The translations under genes and the position numbers were made by a program. A stretch of DNA of 64,000 bases, taken from the NCBI GenBank assembly GCA_027019165.1, contig JALUXC010000003.1, positions 62,001 to 126,000 of the forward strand, given 5' to 3'. The stretch comes from Pseudophaeobacter sp. (GTDB lineage: Bacteria > Pseudomonadota > Alphaproteobacteria > Rhodobacterales > Rhodobacteraceae). Under the pieces are notes generated by a model. It worked only from the letters and a program-made list of their open reading frames with translations, had not been told where the DNA came from and did not search any database. Shown in pieces: positions 43,008 to 52,556 of the stretch; position 1 is the first letter of the stretch; the number at the start of each line of letters is the position of its first letter.

Positions 43008-44741
43008 ATGAGAGAAAAACTACCTAAACCTGGCCCTGATGAGCTGCGTGCTGTGCGCCGCCGCAGCCGTGGGCTCTATTGGTTCACAGGCATTTTCAGT
43101 TTCTTCGTGAACATGTTGATGCTGACCGGCCCGCTTTACATGATGCAGGTCTATGACCGGGTTCTGGGCAGCCGCTCAGAGGCGACACTGGTTGCGCTGT
43201 CACTGTTGGTGGTCTTCCTTTACGGAATGATGGGGCTGCTGGACTATTCACGCGGCCGACTGCTGGCGCGGGCAGGGGCGCGTTTTCAGGCCGCATTGGA
43301 CCAGCGGGTCTTTGACGCGATGATTCGTCGTTCGGCCGTGGCCCGAGACCCGGTTGCGCAAACCGGGCTCAGCGATCTGGAATCGGTTCAGCGGCTGATT
43401 TCCTCTCCGGTGCTGGGGGCGGCCTTTGATCTGCCTTGGACGCCGATTTTCCTTGCGGGCATTGCTTTGTTTCATCCCTGGCTCGGCCTTTTGGCCCTGG
43501 CTGGCGGTACGGTTCTGATCGTTATTGCGCTGCTCAATCAGCTGTTCAGTCGCACGCCGCAGCAAAAGGCCAATGCATCCGGACATAAGGCCAGCCTTCT
43601 GTCCGAGGAAATCCGCACCGAGGCAGAAATGATCCAGGCCATGGGAATGCGTCAGGCCGCGTTCCAGCGCTGGTTGACGGCGCGCAGCGCCGCCCTGAGG
43701 GACAGTATGGCGGCCAATGATACTGGCGGTGGTTTTACCACATTGACCAAGACACTCCGCCTTTTCCTGCAATCCGCCATGCTCGGGCTTGGGGCCTACC
43801 TTGTGTTGCAGGGAGAGATGACGCCGGGTGCCATGATCGCGGGCTCTATTCTGATGGGGCGCGCCTTGGCGCCGATTGAACTGGGTTTGGGGCAGTGGCC
43901 CATGGTCCAGCGCGCCATGAAGGGCTGGGACAATCTTGGAGAGCTGCTCACCAAAGTCCCACCAGAGCAGGAGCGTACGGCCCTGCCTCAGCCCAAGGCC
44001 TTGCTGGAGGTGCAGGGTCTGGCCGTGGTTGCCCCGGGTGAGAACCGGCCTCTGTTGCGCAATGTGACGTTCCGGGTGCAGCCGGGACAGGCCATCGGTG
44101 TGATTGGCCCGTCCGGGTCGGGCAAGTCCACCCTGGCCAAGGCGCTCACCGGTGCCTGGCGGCCGGCGGCCGGGACTGTTCGCCTGGATGGCGCGTCTGT
44201 CGACCAATATGCACCCGACGTCCTGGGCCGACACATCGGATACCTGCCGCAGCGTGTGCAGCTGTTCGACGGCACCATTGCGCAGAATATTGCGCGCCTG
44301 AGCAGCGAGCCCGATGCCGAAAAGGTCGTCGCTGCAGCCAAGAGAGCGGCCGCGCACGACATGATCGTCAAACTCCCCGAAGGCTATGACACTCAGGTTT
44401 CTGCAGGGGGCGGACGGTTGTCGGGAGGGCAGATGCAGCGCATCGCCCTGGCGCGCGCGCTCTATGACGATCCGGTGATCGTGATCCTGGATGAGCCCAA
44501 TTCCAACCTGGATAACGATGGTTCAGTTGCTCTCAACAATGCGATCAAACAGCTCAAGGCCGAGAAGAAATCGGTGCTGATCATGGCGCACCGCCCGGCG
44601 GCCATCCAGGAATGCGATACGCTTCTGGTGATCGATCAGGGCACGCAGACGGCCTTTGGCCCCAAGGATAAAGTGCTCAAGGAAATGGTCGCAAATCATC
44701 AGACAATCCAGAAAGCCAGAACCCCTGGAGGTGTGCAATGA
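43008..44741 (+). CDS. Type I secretion ABC transporter (PrtD/HasD-like permease-ATPase)
   Basis: A 577-residue fused permease-ATPase. About five membrane helices lie in the first 310 residues ([20 protein letters not shown] is a family hallmark). The ATPase has Walker [10 protein letters not shown], signature [15 protein letters not shown] and Walker [14 protein letters not shown]. It pairs with the HlyD-type adaptor that follows, overlapping by 4 bp (ATGA). No RTX substrate or outer-membrane TolC gene is adjacent, so the cargo is unknown. GTG 42978 would extend by ten residues; ATG 43008 is preferred. Confidence 0.93.
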   Translation: MREKLPKPGPDELRAVRRRSRGLYWFTGIFSFFVNMLMLTGPLYMMQVYDRVLGSRSEATLVALSLLVVFLYGMMGLLDYSRGRLLARAGARFQAALDQRVFDAMIRRSAVARDPVAQTGLSDLESVQRLISSPVLGAAFDLPWTPIFLAGIALFHPWLGLLALAGGTVLIVIALLNQLFSRTPQQKANASGHKASLLSEEIRTEAEMIQAMGMRQAAFQRWLTARSAALRDSMAANDTGGGFTTLTKTLRLFLQSAMLGLGAYLVLQGEMTPGAMIAGSILMGRALAPIELGLGQWPMVQRAMKGWDNLGELLTKVPPEQERTALPQPKALLEVQGLAVVAPGENRPLLRNVTFRVQPGQAIGVIGPSGSGKSTLAKALTGAWRPAAGTVRLDGASVDQYAPDVLGRHIGYLPQRVQLFDGTIAQNIARLSSEPDAEKVVAAAKRAAAHDMIVKLPEGYDTQVSAGGGRLSGGQMQRIALARALYDDPVIVILDEPNSNLDNDGSVALNNAIKQLKAEKKSVLIMAHRPAAIQECDTLLVIDQGTQTAFGPKDKVLKEMVANHQTIQKARTPGGVQ

Positions 44742-46042
44742 CCATCGAAGAACAATGGTCTGCCCGCAAACCGCTGATCATCGGTCTGGTGGGGTTGCTG
44801 GTTCTGGTGGGGGGATTTGGCACCTGGGCCGTGATGTCCTCGATTGCCGGCGCGGTGGTCGCCACAGGCCGTATCGAAGTCGATCGGAACCGGCAGGTGG
44901 TGCAGCATCTGGATGGCGGTATCGTTTCCGAGATTCTGGTTGATGAGGGCGATACCGTTGCCGAAGGGGATGTTCTGCTGCGTCTCGATGCAACGGATCT
45001 GAAATCGCAACTCGTGATTACCGAGGGCCAGCTGTTCGAAATGATGTCCCGGCGCGGTCGTCTCGAAGCCGAGCGGGACGAGGCCGATGAGATTACCTTT
45101 GATCCAGAGCTTTTGGCCATGGTGCCCTTGCGCGAAGAAGTGCGCGACCTGGTGGAAGGGCAGAGCCGCCTGTTCCAGGCGAGACGCGATTCGACCGCCC
45201 GCGAGATCGAGCAGCTCGAAAAACGCCGCGCCCAGATCAAGGATCAGATTGTCGGGATCCAAGCGCAACAGGAATCGATGCGCGTCCAGCTGGATCTGAT
45301 CGGACAGGAGTTGAGAAATCAGGAAACCCTGCTGGAACGCGGTCTGGCGCAGGCGGGCACTGTTCTCAACCTGCGCCGCACCGAGGCAAATCTGGGTGGC
45401 TCTCTGGGGGAGCTTTTGGCGAATGAAGCCCAGGCTGAGGGACGGATAACAGAGATCGATATCCAGATCCTGACCCTGGCGACCCAGCAGCGCGAAGAGG
45501 CGATCACCCGTCTGCGCGATCTGCGCTATCAAGAGCTGGAGCTGGCTGAAAACCGGCGCTCCATCATCGAGCGGCTGAACCGGCTGGATATCACGGCGCC
45601 GGTATCGGGCGTGGTCTATGGCCTGCAGGTCCATACGCCGCGTTCTGTCATTCGTCCGGCAGAGCCGGTACTGTACCTCGTGCCCCAGGACCGGCCGCTG
45701 GTGATTGCGGTACAGGTCGCACCGACAGACATTGATCAGCTGTTTGTCGGGCAATCCGTGTCGCTTAGGTTCTCGGCGCTGGACCAGCGGCAGACGCCCG
45801 AGCTGTTCGGGAAGGTCTCGCAGGTCTCGGCAGATGCTTTTGAACAGGAAGGCACCGGCATGTCGTACTACCGGGCCGAAGTCGAGTTGAACGAGGGTGA
45901 AATAGATCGCCTGCCAGAGGGCGCGGTACTGATACCCGGCATGCCGGTGGAAAGCTACATTCGCACCAATGACCGCTCTCCCATGGCCTATCTGCTAAAG
46001 CCGTTTACGGATTACTTCGTCAAAGCCTTCCGGGAAACCTGA
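44738..46042 (+). CDS. HlyD-family type I secretion periplasmic adaptor
   Basis: A 434-residue membrane-fusion protein. One N-terminal membrane helix ([21 protein letters not shown]), a lipoyl-like hairpin ([39 protein letters not shown]), a long coiled coil (about 95-290, rich in Glu, Arg and Gln) and a C-terminal beta domain ([20 protein letters not shown]). It links the ABC exporter to an outer-membrane channel. Coupled to the preceding ATPase gene by ATGA. Followed by a GC-rich region with a possible terminator near 46048-46085. Confidence 0.94.
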   Translation: MTIEEQWSARKPLIIGLVGLLVLVGGFGTWAVMSSIAGAVVATGRIEVDRNRQVVQHLDGGIVSEILVDEGDTVAEGDVLLRLDATDLKSQLVITEGQLFEMMSRRGRLEAERDEADEITFDPELLAMVPLREEVRDLVEGQSRLFQARRDSTAREIEQLEKRRAQIKDQIVGIQAQQESMRVQLDLIGQELRNQETLLERGLAQAGTVLNLRRTEANLGGSLGELLANEAQAEGRITEIDIQILTLATQQREEAITRLRDLRYQELELAENRRSIIERLNRLDITAPVSGVVYGLQVHTPRSVIRPAEPVLYLVPQDRPLVIAVQVAPTDIDQLFVGQSVSLRFSALDQRQTPELFGKVSQVSADAFEQEGTGMSYYRAEVELNEGEIDRLPEGAVLIPGMPVESYIRTNDRSPMAYLLKPFTDYFVKAFRET

Positions 46043-46145
46043 TCCTCTCCGCCTTGCCCCTGCGGCGGGGCGGTTTTGCCCTTTTCGCCCGCCTGCTTCG
46101 GCGCTAGCGTCGCGAGCAACTGAGCGAAAGAAAGGACAATGGCCG

Positions 46146-46604
46146 ATGAGCATCGAAGCCAAACTTGCAGAACTGGGCGTCAGCCTGCCCGAAGCCCCGG
46201 CACCGGCGGCGAACTATGTGCCCTTCGTGATTGCGGGCGACATGGTCTATGTGTCCGGTCAGATCTCGGCCGATGAAAACGGGCTGATCACCGGAACCCT
46301 GGGCGATGACATGGATATCGAAGCTGGGCAGGCGGCGGCCAAGCGCTGCGCGATTTCCCTGTTGGCGCAGCTCAAGGCGGCTTGCGATGGAGATCTGGAG
46401 CGGCTGGTGCGGGTGGTCAAACTGGGCGCCTTTGTGAACTCTACCGCCGATTTCACCCAGCAGCCGCAGGTGGTGAACGGCGCCTCCGATTTCCTGGTCG
46501 AGGCCCTGGGCGATGCGGGGCGTCATGCGCGCTCGGCCGTGAGCAGCCCCTCGCTGCCCCTCGGCGTTGCAGTAGAAATCGACGCGGTGTTTCAGATCAA
46601 ATGA
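46146..46604 (+). CDS. RidA/YjgF-family protein
   Basis: A 152-residue RidA-fold protein. VSGQISADENG, VVKLGAFVNSTADFTQQPQV and SAVSSPSLPLGVAVEIDAVF match the family; RidA deaminates reactive enamines and imines made by PLP enzymes. Slightly longer than RidA itself (about 128 aa), resembling the YjgH/TdcF-like subgroup. AAGGAC lies upstream of the ATG. Its stop overlaps the start of the next gene by 4 bp (ATGA 46601-46604). Confidence 0.92.
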   Translation: MSIEAKLAELGVSLPEAPAPAANYVPFVIAGDMVYVSGQISADENGLITGTLGDDMDIEAGQAAAKRCAISLLAQLKAACDGDLERLVRVVKLGAFVNSTADFTQQPQVVNGASDFLVEALGDAGRHARSAVSSPSLPLGVAVEIDAVFQIK

Positions 46605-47374
46605 AGCCCGTGATGCCCGAGGCCCTGTTGCGTTTGCCGGTGGCGCATCGCGCGCTGCATGATGTTGCCAAGGGCCGTCCCGAGAACAGCCGCGCGGCCA
46701 TCCGCGCGGCCATCGCCGCTGGCTATGCGATTGAGATCGACCTGCAGCTCTCGTCGGATGGTTGCCCGATGGTGTTCCACGACGATGACCTCGACCGGCT
46801 GACGGATGAGAACGGCCCTGTCCGCGCCCGCAGCCGGGACGCGTTGCAGGCCATTGCCCTGAAAGGCGGCGATGGCGAGGGCATCCCCGATCTGGCCGAG
46901 GTGCTGGATCTGGTGGCCGGGCAGGTGCCCCTGTTGATCGAGATAAAGGATCAGGACGGTCAGATGGGCCGCAACATCGGAACGCTGGAGGCCGCCGCCG
47001 TATCCGCTCTGGACGGATACGAGGGCGATGTGGCGTTGATGTCCTTCAATCCCCATTCCGTCACCGAACTGGCCCGGCTGGCGCCCAGCATCGCCCGTGG
47101 GATCGTGACAAGCGCCTATGTGCCGGATGAGTGGCCCGAACTGCCCCGTGCGGTCTCCCACGATCTGCGAAACATCCCCGATTTTGACCGCAGTGATGCT
47201 TGTTTCATCAGTCACGAAGCCAATGATCTGGCCCGTCCCCGTGTGCAGGCCCTGCGGGATGCGGGCGTGCCGGTTCTGTGCTGGACCATCACCTCGCCCA
47301 GCGAAGAGGCAGAGGCGCGCGCCCTTGCGGACAATGTGACCTTTGAGGGCTACCTTTCCCCTCTGCCGACTTGA
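46601..47374 (+). CDS. Glycerophosphodiester phosphodiesterase
   Basis: A 257-residue GDPD-domain protein: HRALHDVAKGRPENSRAAIR, EIDLQLSSDGCPMVFHDDDL (catalytic acid and His) and LLIEIKDQDGQ. It hydrolyses glycerophosphodiesters to glycerol-3-phosphate and an alcohol. No signal peptide, so cytoplasmic. It overlaps the RidA gene and is followed closely by a FemAB-like gene, forming a compact four-gene run. Confidence 0.92.
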   Translation: MKPVMPEALLRLPVAHRALHDVAKGRPENSRAAIRAAIAAGYAIEIDLQLSSDGCPMVFHDDDLDRLTDENGPVRARSRDALQAIALKGGDGEGIPDLAEVLDLVAGQVPLLIEIKDQDGQMGRNIGTLEAAAVSALDGYEGDVALMSFNPHSVTELARLAPSIARGIVTSAYVPDEWPELPRAVSHDLRNIPDFDRSDACFISHEANDLARPRVQALRDAGVPVLCWTITSPSEEAEARALADNVTFEGYLSPLPT

Positions 47375-47430
47375 TCCGCGCCTGCAAGGGTCCAGATACT
47401 AAGGCAAAACGGGAAAGGCCAAACGGGCAG

Positions 47431-48618
47431 ATGGAGCAGGCACAGATCGAAATCCGAGTGTTGGACAGCCTGACGCAGATCGCGGCCAGCGACTGGGACG
47501 CCTGCGCCTGCCCCGAGGCGGCGGATGGCGGACGCCCGCTTGATCCTTTCACCACGCACCGGTTTCTGCTGGCGCTTGAGGAGAGCGGTTCGGTCGGGCG
47601 CGGCACCGGCTGGCAGCCGCAGTATCTGACCGCCTATCAGGGGGATACGCTCATTGCCTGCGCGCCGCTCTATGCCAAGTCGCACAGCCAGGGCGAATAC
47701 ATTTTCGATCACAACTGGGCCCACGCCTATGAGAGTGCGGGGGGGCGCTATTATCCCAAACTGCAGATCGCGGTGCCCTTTACGCCTGCCACCGGGCGGC
47801 GCTTTCTTGTGCGCCCCGGATATGAGGGGATCGGCCATTCGGCGCTTGTGCAGGGGGCGGTGCAACTGGCAGCGGATAATCGGCTGTCGTCCCTGCATGT
47901 GACCTTCTGCACCGAAACAGAGGCCAAGATCGGCGCTGAAATGGGCCTGATGAGCCGGGCGACACAGCAGTATCACTGGCTCAATGACGCCTATGGCGAT
48001 TTCAATGACTTCCTTGCGGCGCTGTCGTCGCGCAAGCGCAAGACCCTGCGCAAGGAACGTCGCGAGGCGCAAGCCTTTGGCGGCACGATCACCTGCTACA
48101 CCGGCGCGCAGATCCAGCCTGAACACTGGGATGCCTTCTGGGCCTTTTATCAGGACACCGGCAGCCGCAAATGGGGCACGCCGTACCTGACACGCCAGTT
48201 CTTTGACATCGCCCATGAGGTGATGGCTGATGACATGCTCTTGGTTCTGGCCGAGCGGGACGGCTATCCAGTTGCGGGCGCGTTGAACTTTATCGGGCGG
48301 CAGACGCTGTTCGGGCGCTACTGGGGCTGCATCGAACATCATCCCTTCCTGCATTTCGAACTGTGCTATTATCAGGCCATTGAACAGGCCATCGCCATGG
48401 GGCTGAAGCGGGTGGAGGCGGGCGCGCAGGGCGAACACAAACTGGCGCGCGGCTACCTGCCGACCCAGACGCATTCCCTGCACTGGATCGGCGATCCGGG
48501 TTTTGCGGATGCTGTGAAACGCTATCTGCAGGCTGAGCGCGCCGCCGTTGAAGAAGAGATCGAGATCCTGACGGACTATGGCCCTTTCAAGAAGGTTCAT
48601 GTGGAGGAACAGGAATGA
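47431..48618 (+). CDS. FemAB-like/DUF482 GNAT-fold protein
   Basis: A 395-residue protein. [54 protein letters not shown] and [20 protein letters not shown] match the DUF482 family of predicted acyl-CoA N-acyltransferases related to FemAB. The role is unknown; transfer of an amino acid or acyl group is possible. ATG 47431 ([12 protein letters not shown]) is used; a TTG at 47371 overlaps the GDPD stop. Its own stop overlaps the start of phhB (ATGA). Confidence 0.85.
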   Translation: MEQAQIEIRVLDSLTQIAASDWDACACPEAADGGRPLDPFTTHRFLLALEESGSVGRGTGWQPQYLTAYQGDTLIACAPLYAKSHSQGEYIFDHNWAHAYESAGGRYYPKLQIAVPFTPATGRRFLVRPGYEGIGHSALVQGAVQLAADNRLSSLHVTFCTETEAKIGAEMGLMSRATQQYHWLNDAYGDFNDFLAALSSRKRKTLRKERREAQAFGGTITCYTGAQIQPEHWDAFWAFYQDTGSRKWGTPYLTRQFFDIAHEVMADDMLLVLAERDGYPVAGALNFIGRQTLFGRYWGCIEHHPFLHFELCYYQAIEQAIAMGLKRVEAGAQGEHKLARGYLPTQTHSLHWIGDPGFADAVKRYLQAERAAVEEEIEILTDYGPFKKVHVEEQE

Positions 48619-48917
48619 GCGAAAAACTGTCCGAGGCCACCCGCGGCCCGCTTCTGGACCCCTTGTTTGCGTCGGGCTGGGCCATGGCCGAGGGGCGCGA
48701 TGCCATCACCAAGACCTACACCTTTGGCGGCTTTGACGAGGCTTTTGGCTGGATGACCCGCGCCGCGATCTGGGCCGAAAAATGGAACCACCACCCGGAG
48801 TGGAGCAACACCTACAACCGGGTGACAGTGGTGCTGACCACCCATGACGTGGGCGGCCTCAGCGCGCTGGATGCAAAGCTCGCCCGCAAGATGGACGCGT
48901 TGTTTCCCGGTGGATGA
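48615..48917 (+). CDS. phhB: 4a-hydroxytetrahydrobiopterin dehydratase (PCD/DCoH)
   Basis: A 100-residue protein of typical PCD length. The signature [20 protein letters not shown] includes the active-site His pair, and [20 protein letters not shown] the C-terminal helix. PCD recycles the pterin cofactor of aromatic hydroxylases; no phenylalanine hydroxylase gene is adjacent, so in this context it may serve another pterin role. It overlaps the preceding gene by 4 bp. Convergent with the LivM-hydrolase fusion. Confidence 0.95.
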   Translation: MSEKLSEATRGPLLDPLFASGWAMAEGRDAITKTYTFGGFDEAFGWMTRAAIWAEKWNHHPEWSNTYNRVTVVLTTHDVGGLSALDAKLARKMDALFPGG

Positions 48918-49022
48918 CGGGAGGTAACAGGTCCATGCTTGTGCCGCGGGTGGTTGAATTGCAGAACATCACACATGCCAAGACTTGAGCCATGCCAATG
49001 TTCTGCTTTGGCGATGGGGCAT

Positions 49023-50873
49023 CTATCGCTTGCTTGCTTCACTCAAGAACATGTCAAACAGTGTTTGAAAAACGGATGGATCTTCCAAAAATGGAGCGTG
49101 CCCCAAATCGCTCAGGCTTACGTTGCCATCGGGTAGGCTGGAGCGTTTTATGCGCGTCTCGCAATATTGCTTGTTCACAAACGGATCCTTTGCACCGTTG
49201 ATCATGGCGAATGGGACTTTGCGCTCTGAGATCACTTTCATTTGTGCGGGCAAATTCAGGGCGCGGATATGCGCCATCATGCGTTGCCGTGCCATGCCGT
49301 CTGTGCGCCATACGGCATTGCGCGCAAGCGGGTTGGAATCCAAAGCGGTGCCAAGTGTTTGCCGTGCATAGGCGGACTTTTCAGCACGTGAGTGAAACCG
49401 CTTTCCTGCCAGTTCCATGTGAGGGGTCGCGTTGTAGCCGCGCGCCATGTCGTCGGGATAGCTCGACAAGGGGACGGTGCCGCTGATGGCAACGCCGGAC
49501 ACAGGATTGCCTTGCGCGGCATATTCAAGCGCGACGTAACCGCCAAGAGACCATCCAAAGACAATCGGGCGCTCAAGTTTGAGCCTCTTGGTGAGATCCG
49601 CAACCACCTCGGCATAGGCCGTGATGTTATAGCTCGTGTCAGGGTCCGCGTTGGGTGAAACCCCATGCCCCGGCAGATCGAAGGCGACACAGCGAAACTG
49701 GTCGCGATAAGCTGCAAATTGGTGATGAAAGACCTCTTTGCAGCTCGAATTTCCATGCACAAAGATGATGGCCGGCCCATCGCCGTTGGTGTCGCAGACA
49801 CTGACGGGTCCGTGTCGTGTTTCAATCAAACTGTCCGAGGTCTGCATCACATGCGCGCGTCGCGTTGCATCAAACCTGCGCCTATATCGTGCGATGACAG
49901 ATGTTTTTAGCCGGTCCGCGAAGTTCCAGATTTCTTGCAACATTGCAAATAGGCCGCCGGGATAGACCGCGACAACCAAGATGATTGTCAGCGCGATGAC
50001 AATGTTTCGCCATGCGCCGAGATCAGCCATGGTTTGGTTCAATCCAACCACGACAAAGGCAGCAATAAGCGGTCCCCAGATTGTGGCTGCTCCGCCCAAC
50101 AAAAGCACCGACAAGGTGAGTGTCAGAAACCCGAGACCAAAAACATCCGGCGATGCAACGCGCAAATACGCACCGTAAAAGGCGCCTGCCAGTGCCGGGA
50201 AAATCGCCGACAGCACCAAGGTCGTCAGCCGTATCCGAGCTTCGGATGCACCGCGGGAAATCGCATAGTACTTGTTGTCCCGCATCGCCTTGATCGCACG
50301 CCCGATGGCCGAGCGCTCCAGCTTGTACAGAAACACCGTCGAGGCCGTCAGCAAAGCCAAAGCGACATAGTAATACCCGATGCGGTTATCCTTGGAGAGT
50401 TTATAGTCCCCAATCTCAAGGCGCGGCAGCAACACCATGCCACTGGTTCCTCCGGTATAGTCTGACTGGCTCACGACCACCTGGCTTAGCAATTGCGTCG
50501 CTGCGATGGTCACCAGGATCACATAGACCCCTTCGAGCCGCAGGATCGGGATGGCCAAGAGGGTTGCAAAGATCACGGCGGGCACGGGCGCGGCGAGCAT
50601 CGCCAGCCAGGGATCGAGACCCAGCACCTTGGACAGGATCGCATAGGAATAGAGCCCGATGGCAAAGAATCCCAAATGGGCAAAGTTGAAGATACCGCCG
50701 AGCCCCAACGAGATATCCCAGTTGGACGCAAGGATGCCAAACACGAAAATCAGGATCAGAATATGGCGGGCATAGGTCTCGGTTACAAACAAAGGCAGCG
50801 CCAAAAGGACCGCAAAAATCAACAGGACCGGAGGAAATCCGTTGGTGCGCTGAAAGGGGGGTGCATATTTCAT
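49023..50873 (-). CDS. Fusion of LivM-type ABC permease and AidH-like alpha/beta hydrolase
   Basis: A 616-residue protein. Residues 1-320 are a LivM-type branched-chain amino-acid permease with about nine helices (FNFAHLGFFAIGLYSYA, ISRGASEARIRLTTLVLS, LLLGGAATIWGPLIAAFVVV). Residues 343-616 are a complete alpha/beta hydrolase: oxyanion HGNSS (373-377), GFSMGG-type elbow GWSLGG (Ser442), acid in AKDPFV (Asp563) and His in LGHAPF (592). The hydrolase half matches the order of the AidH AHL lactonase as I remember it (ETRHG, HGNSS, DLPGHG, GWSLGG, RTDG, GHAPF). A natural hydrolase start (Met343) lies in a TGATG context, hinting at fused separate genes. Last gene of a five-gene ABC operon. Start ATG 50873. 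Confidence 0.85.
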   Translation of the reverse strand: MKYAPPFQRTNGFPPVLLIFAVLLALPLFVTETYARHILILIFVFGILASNWDISLGLGGIFNFAHLGFFAIGLYSYAILSKVLGLDPWLAMLAAPVPAVIFATLLAIPILRLEGVYVILVTIAATQLLSQVVVSQSDYTGGTSGMVLLPRLEIGDYKLSKDNRIGYYYVALALLTASTVFLYKLERSAIGRAIKAMRDNKYYAISRGASEARIRLTTLVLSAIFPALAGAFYGAYLRVASPDVFGLGFLTLTLSVLLLGGAATIWGPLIAAFVVVGLNQTMADLGAWRNIVIALTIILVVAVYPGGLFAMLQEIWNFADRLKTSVIARYRRRFDATRRAHVMQTSDSLIETRHGPVSVCDTNGDGPAIIFVHGNSSCKEVFHHQFAAYRDQFRCVAFDLPGHGVSPNADPDTSYNITAYAEVVADLTKRLKLERPIVFGWSLGGYVALEYAAQGNPVSGVAISGTVPLSSYPDDMARGYNATPHMELAGKRFHSRAEKSAYARQTLGTALDSNPLARNAVWRTDGMARQRMMAHIRALNLPAQMKVISERKVPFAMINGAKDPFVNKQYCETRIKRSSLPDGNVSLSDLGHAPFLEDPSVFQTLFDMFLSEASKR

Positions 50874-50883
50874 GTTTGTGGCC

Positions 50884-51771
50884 TCACAGCGTTTTTGACC
50901 GATGGCCAAACAGGCCCTCGGGTTTGACCAGCAACACAGCGATCATCATTGCGAACAAAACGGCGGGCGTCCAATAGAGGCCCAGAAAGAAGGTCGAAAA
51001 CGCCTCTGCGATCCCGACCACAAACGCGGCGTAGATGGGGCTGGAGAACCGTGCCACGCCGCCAAGGATCACCACCACAAGGGCTTTCATCAACGGATCG
51101 TTCCCAAAGGTGGGGGCCATAAAGCGTAAAGAGCCGACAAATATTCCGGCCAGAGCCGCCGCCGCTGCCGCAAGCCCCAAGGTCACGGCAAACAGCATCG
51201 ATACGTTCAGGCCCATCAGTTCTGCCGCCTCGCGGTTTTGCGCCACCGCCCGCATGGACCGGCCAATTCGCGAGATCTTGAGAAACACAGCCAAGGCCGC
51301 GAGCGCCAGTAGTGACACCCCGAGGATGACCAGATCAAACAGGTTGATATTGGCCCCGAACACTTCGATCACGCCGGTGATTGGCGGGGTGATCTGCTTG
51401 TCACGGGGGCCCCACCCCAAGAGGATCGCGTTCTCGATGATCGTCGCGCCCGCAAGCGTCGTGATCACCGCCAGCAGAACGACGTTGTTTGTCTTTTCAA
51501 AGGGTTTGATCAGGATGAAATGCAAGGCAAAGCCGATGCCAAACATCGCGATCATGGAAATCGCCGTCGCAAACAGGTAGCCAAGCGCGCCTGTCGTCGT
51601 CTGTGCCACCTGCCAGGCGATATAGGCTCCGAGGGCCACAAACGTGCCGTGGGCAAAGTTGAACACTTGCAGTGTCGTCCAGACCACGGCCAAGCCGGTG
51701 GCAAGCAGCGCATATAGACCTCCGAGCAGCACGCCGGAGGTCAGCACGAACATGAAGGTGTCAAAGCTCAT
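50884..51771 (-). CDS. LivH-type ABC transporter permease
   Basis: A 295-residue membrane protein of the branched-chain amino-acid permease family: LLATGLAVVWTTLQVFNFAHG near the N-terminus, and a transmembrane pattern like LivH (GIGFALHFILIKPFEKTNNV, VAQNREAAELMGLNVSMLFA, LVVVILGGVARFSSPIYAAF). It pairs with the LivM-type permease domain encoded 10 bp downstream. It overlaps the upstream ATPase gene by 4 bp (51768-51771). The transported substrate is unknown; the operon context suggests a signal-like molecule. Confidence 0.9.
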   Translation of the reverse strand: MSFDTFMFVLTSGVLLGGLYALLATGLAVVWTTLQVFNFAHGTFVALGAYIAWQVAQTTTGALGYLFATAISMIAMFGIGFALHFILIKPFEKTNNVVLLAVITTLAGATIIENAILLGWGPRDKQITPPITGVIEVFGANINLFDLVILGVSLLALAALAVFLKISRIGRSMRAVAQNREAAELMGLNVSMLFAVTLGLAAAAAALAGIFVGSLRFMAPTFGNDPLMKALVVVILGGVARFSSPIYAAFVVGIAEAFSTFFLGLYWTPAVLFAMMIAVLLVKPEGLFGHRSKTL

Positions 51772-52556
51772 GCTGCCCCCTCTCCAAACATCATACGCAT
51801 CAATGTGGCGTGATCCGGCATCTCGGCGGCGGGCAACTCATGTGTAATTGCCCCGTGATCAAAGAGGATCAGACGATCCACAAGGGACGTCAGAAATTCG
51901 AGATTCTGGTCCACCACAATCAGCGGTACGCCGGTTTCTCGGATCTTGTGCACAGCCACGGATAGCTCGCGCCGCAGCTTGGGGGACAGGCCCAGGGTCG
52001 GCTCGTCCAGCATCAGCAGACGCGGCATCGCAAGCAACCCCACAGCAATCGAGACCATCTGGCGCTCGCCGCCGGAGAGGTATCGGATTTTCGATGTTTT
52101 GCGTTCGGCCAATCGCGGGAATAGATCATCCAGCCGCGCGCGCATCTCGGCCACTCCGGGGCGGCCCTGCGCAGCTACGGGGGCGATGGCCAGCACCTCC
52201 TCTACCGTCATCTCAGGAAAGAGCAGGTTGCCCTGCATCACGTAGATCAACCCGGCCTTGACCGCGTCTACCGCGCGGATGCGGCGGCGGCGAAACAGGT
52301 CATAATTCACATGGGCCGAGGTGCGGGCACGCATTGCTCCTTCTTCATTCAGGCGCTGGCCTTCAAAATAGACGCCGCCGTCCCAGGGGTCCTGAAGCCC
52401 TGCAATGGTGCGGAGCAAGGTGGTCTTGCCATGGCCGTTTGGACCAAACAGCCCCACAGTTTCCCCGGTCTGCAACGTCAGTGAGACATCGCGAAACACG
52501 GGGATCGGCGGATAGCCCCCCCAAAGGTTCTTGAGTTCCAAAAGTGGCTTGGTCAT
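51768..52556 (-). CDS. LivF-like ABC transporter ATPase
   Basis: A 262-residue ATPase with intact Walker A (GPNGHGKTT), signature (LSGGERQMVSIAVGL), Walker B (LLMLDEPTLGLSP) and H-loop region. LivF-type proteins are usually near 233 residues; the extra length is an Arg-rich insertion (around residues 70-105: AMRARTSAHVNYDLFRRRR). It powers the LivH/LivM-type permease pair. Overlaps both neighbours by 4 bp, so translation of the operon is tightly coupled. Confidence 0.92.
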   Translation of the reverse strand: MTKPLLELKNLWGGYPPIPVFRDVSLTLQTGETVGLFGPNGHGKTTLLRTIAGLQDPWDGGVYFEGQRLNEEGAMRARTSAHVNYDLFRRRRIRAVDAVKAGLIYVMQGNLLFPEMTVEEVLAIAPVAAQGRPGVAEMRARLDDLFPRLAERKTSKIRYLSGGERQMVSIAVGLLAMPRLLMLDEPTLGLSPKLRRELSVAVHKIRETGVPLIVVDQNLEFLTSLVDRLILFDHGAITHELPAAEMPDHATLMRMMFGEGAA

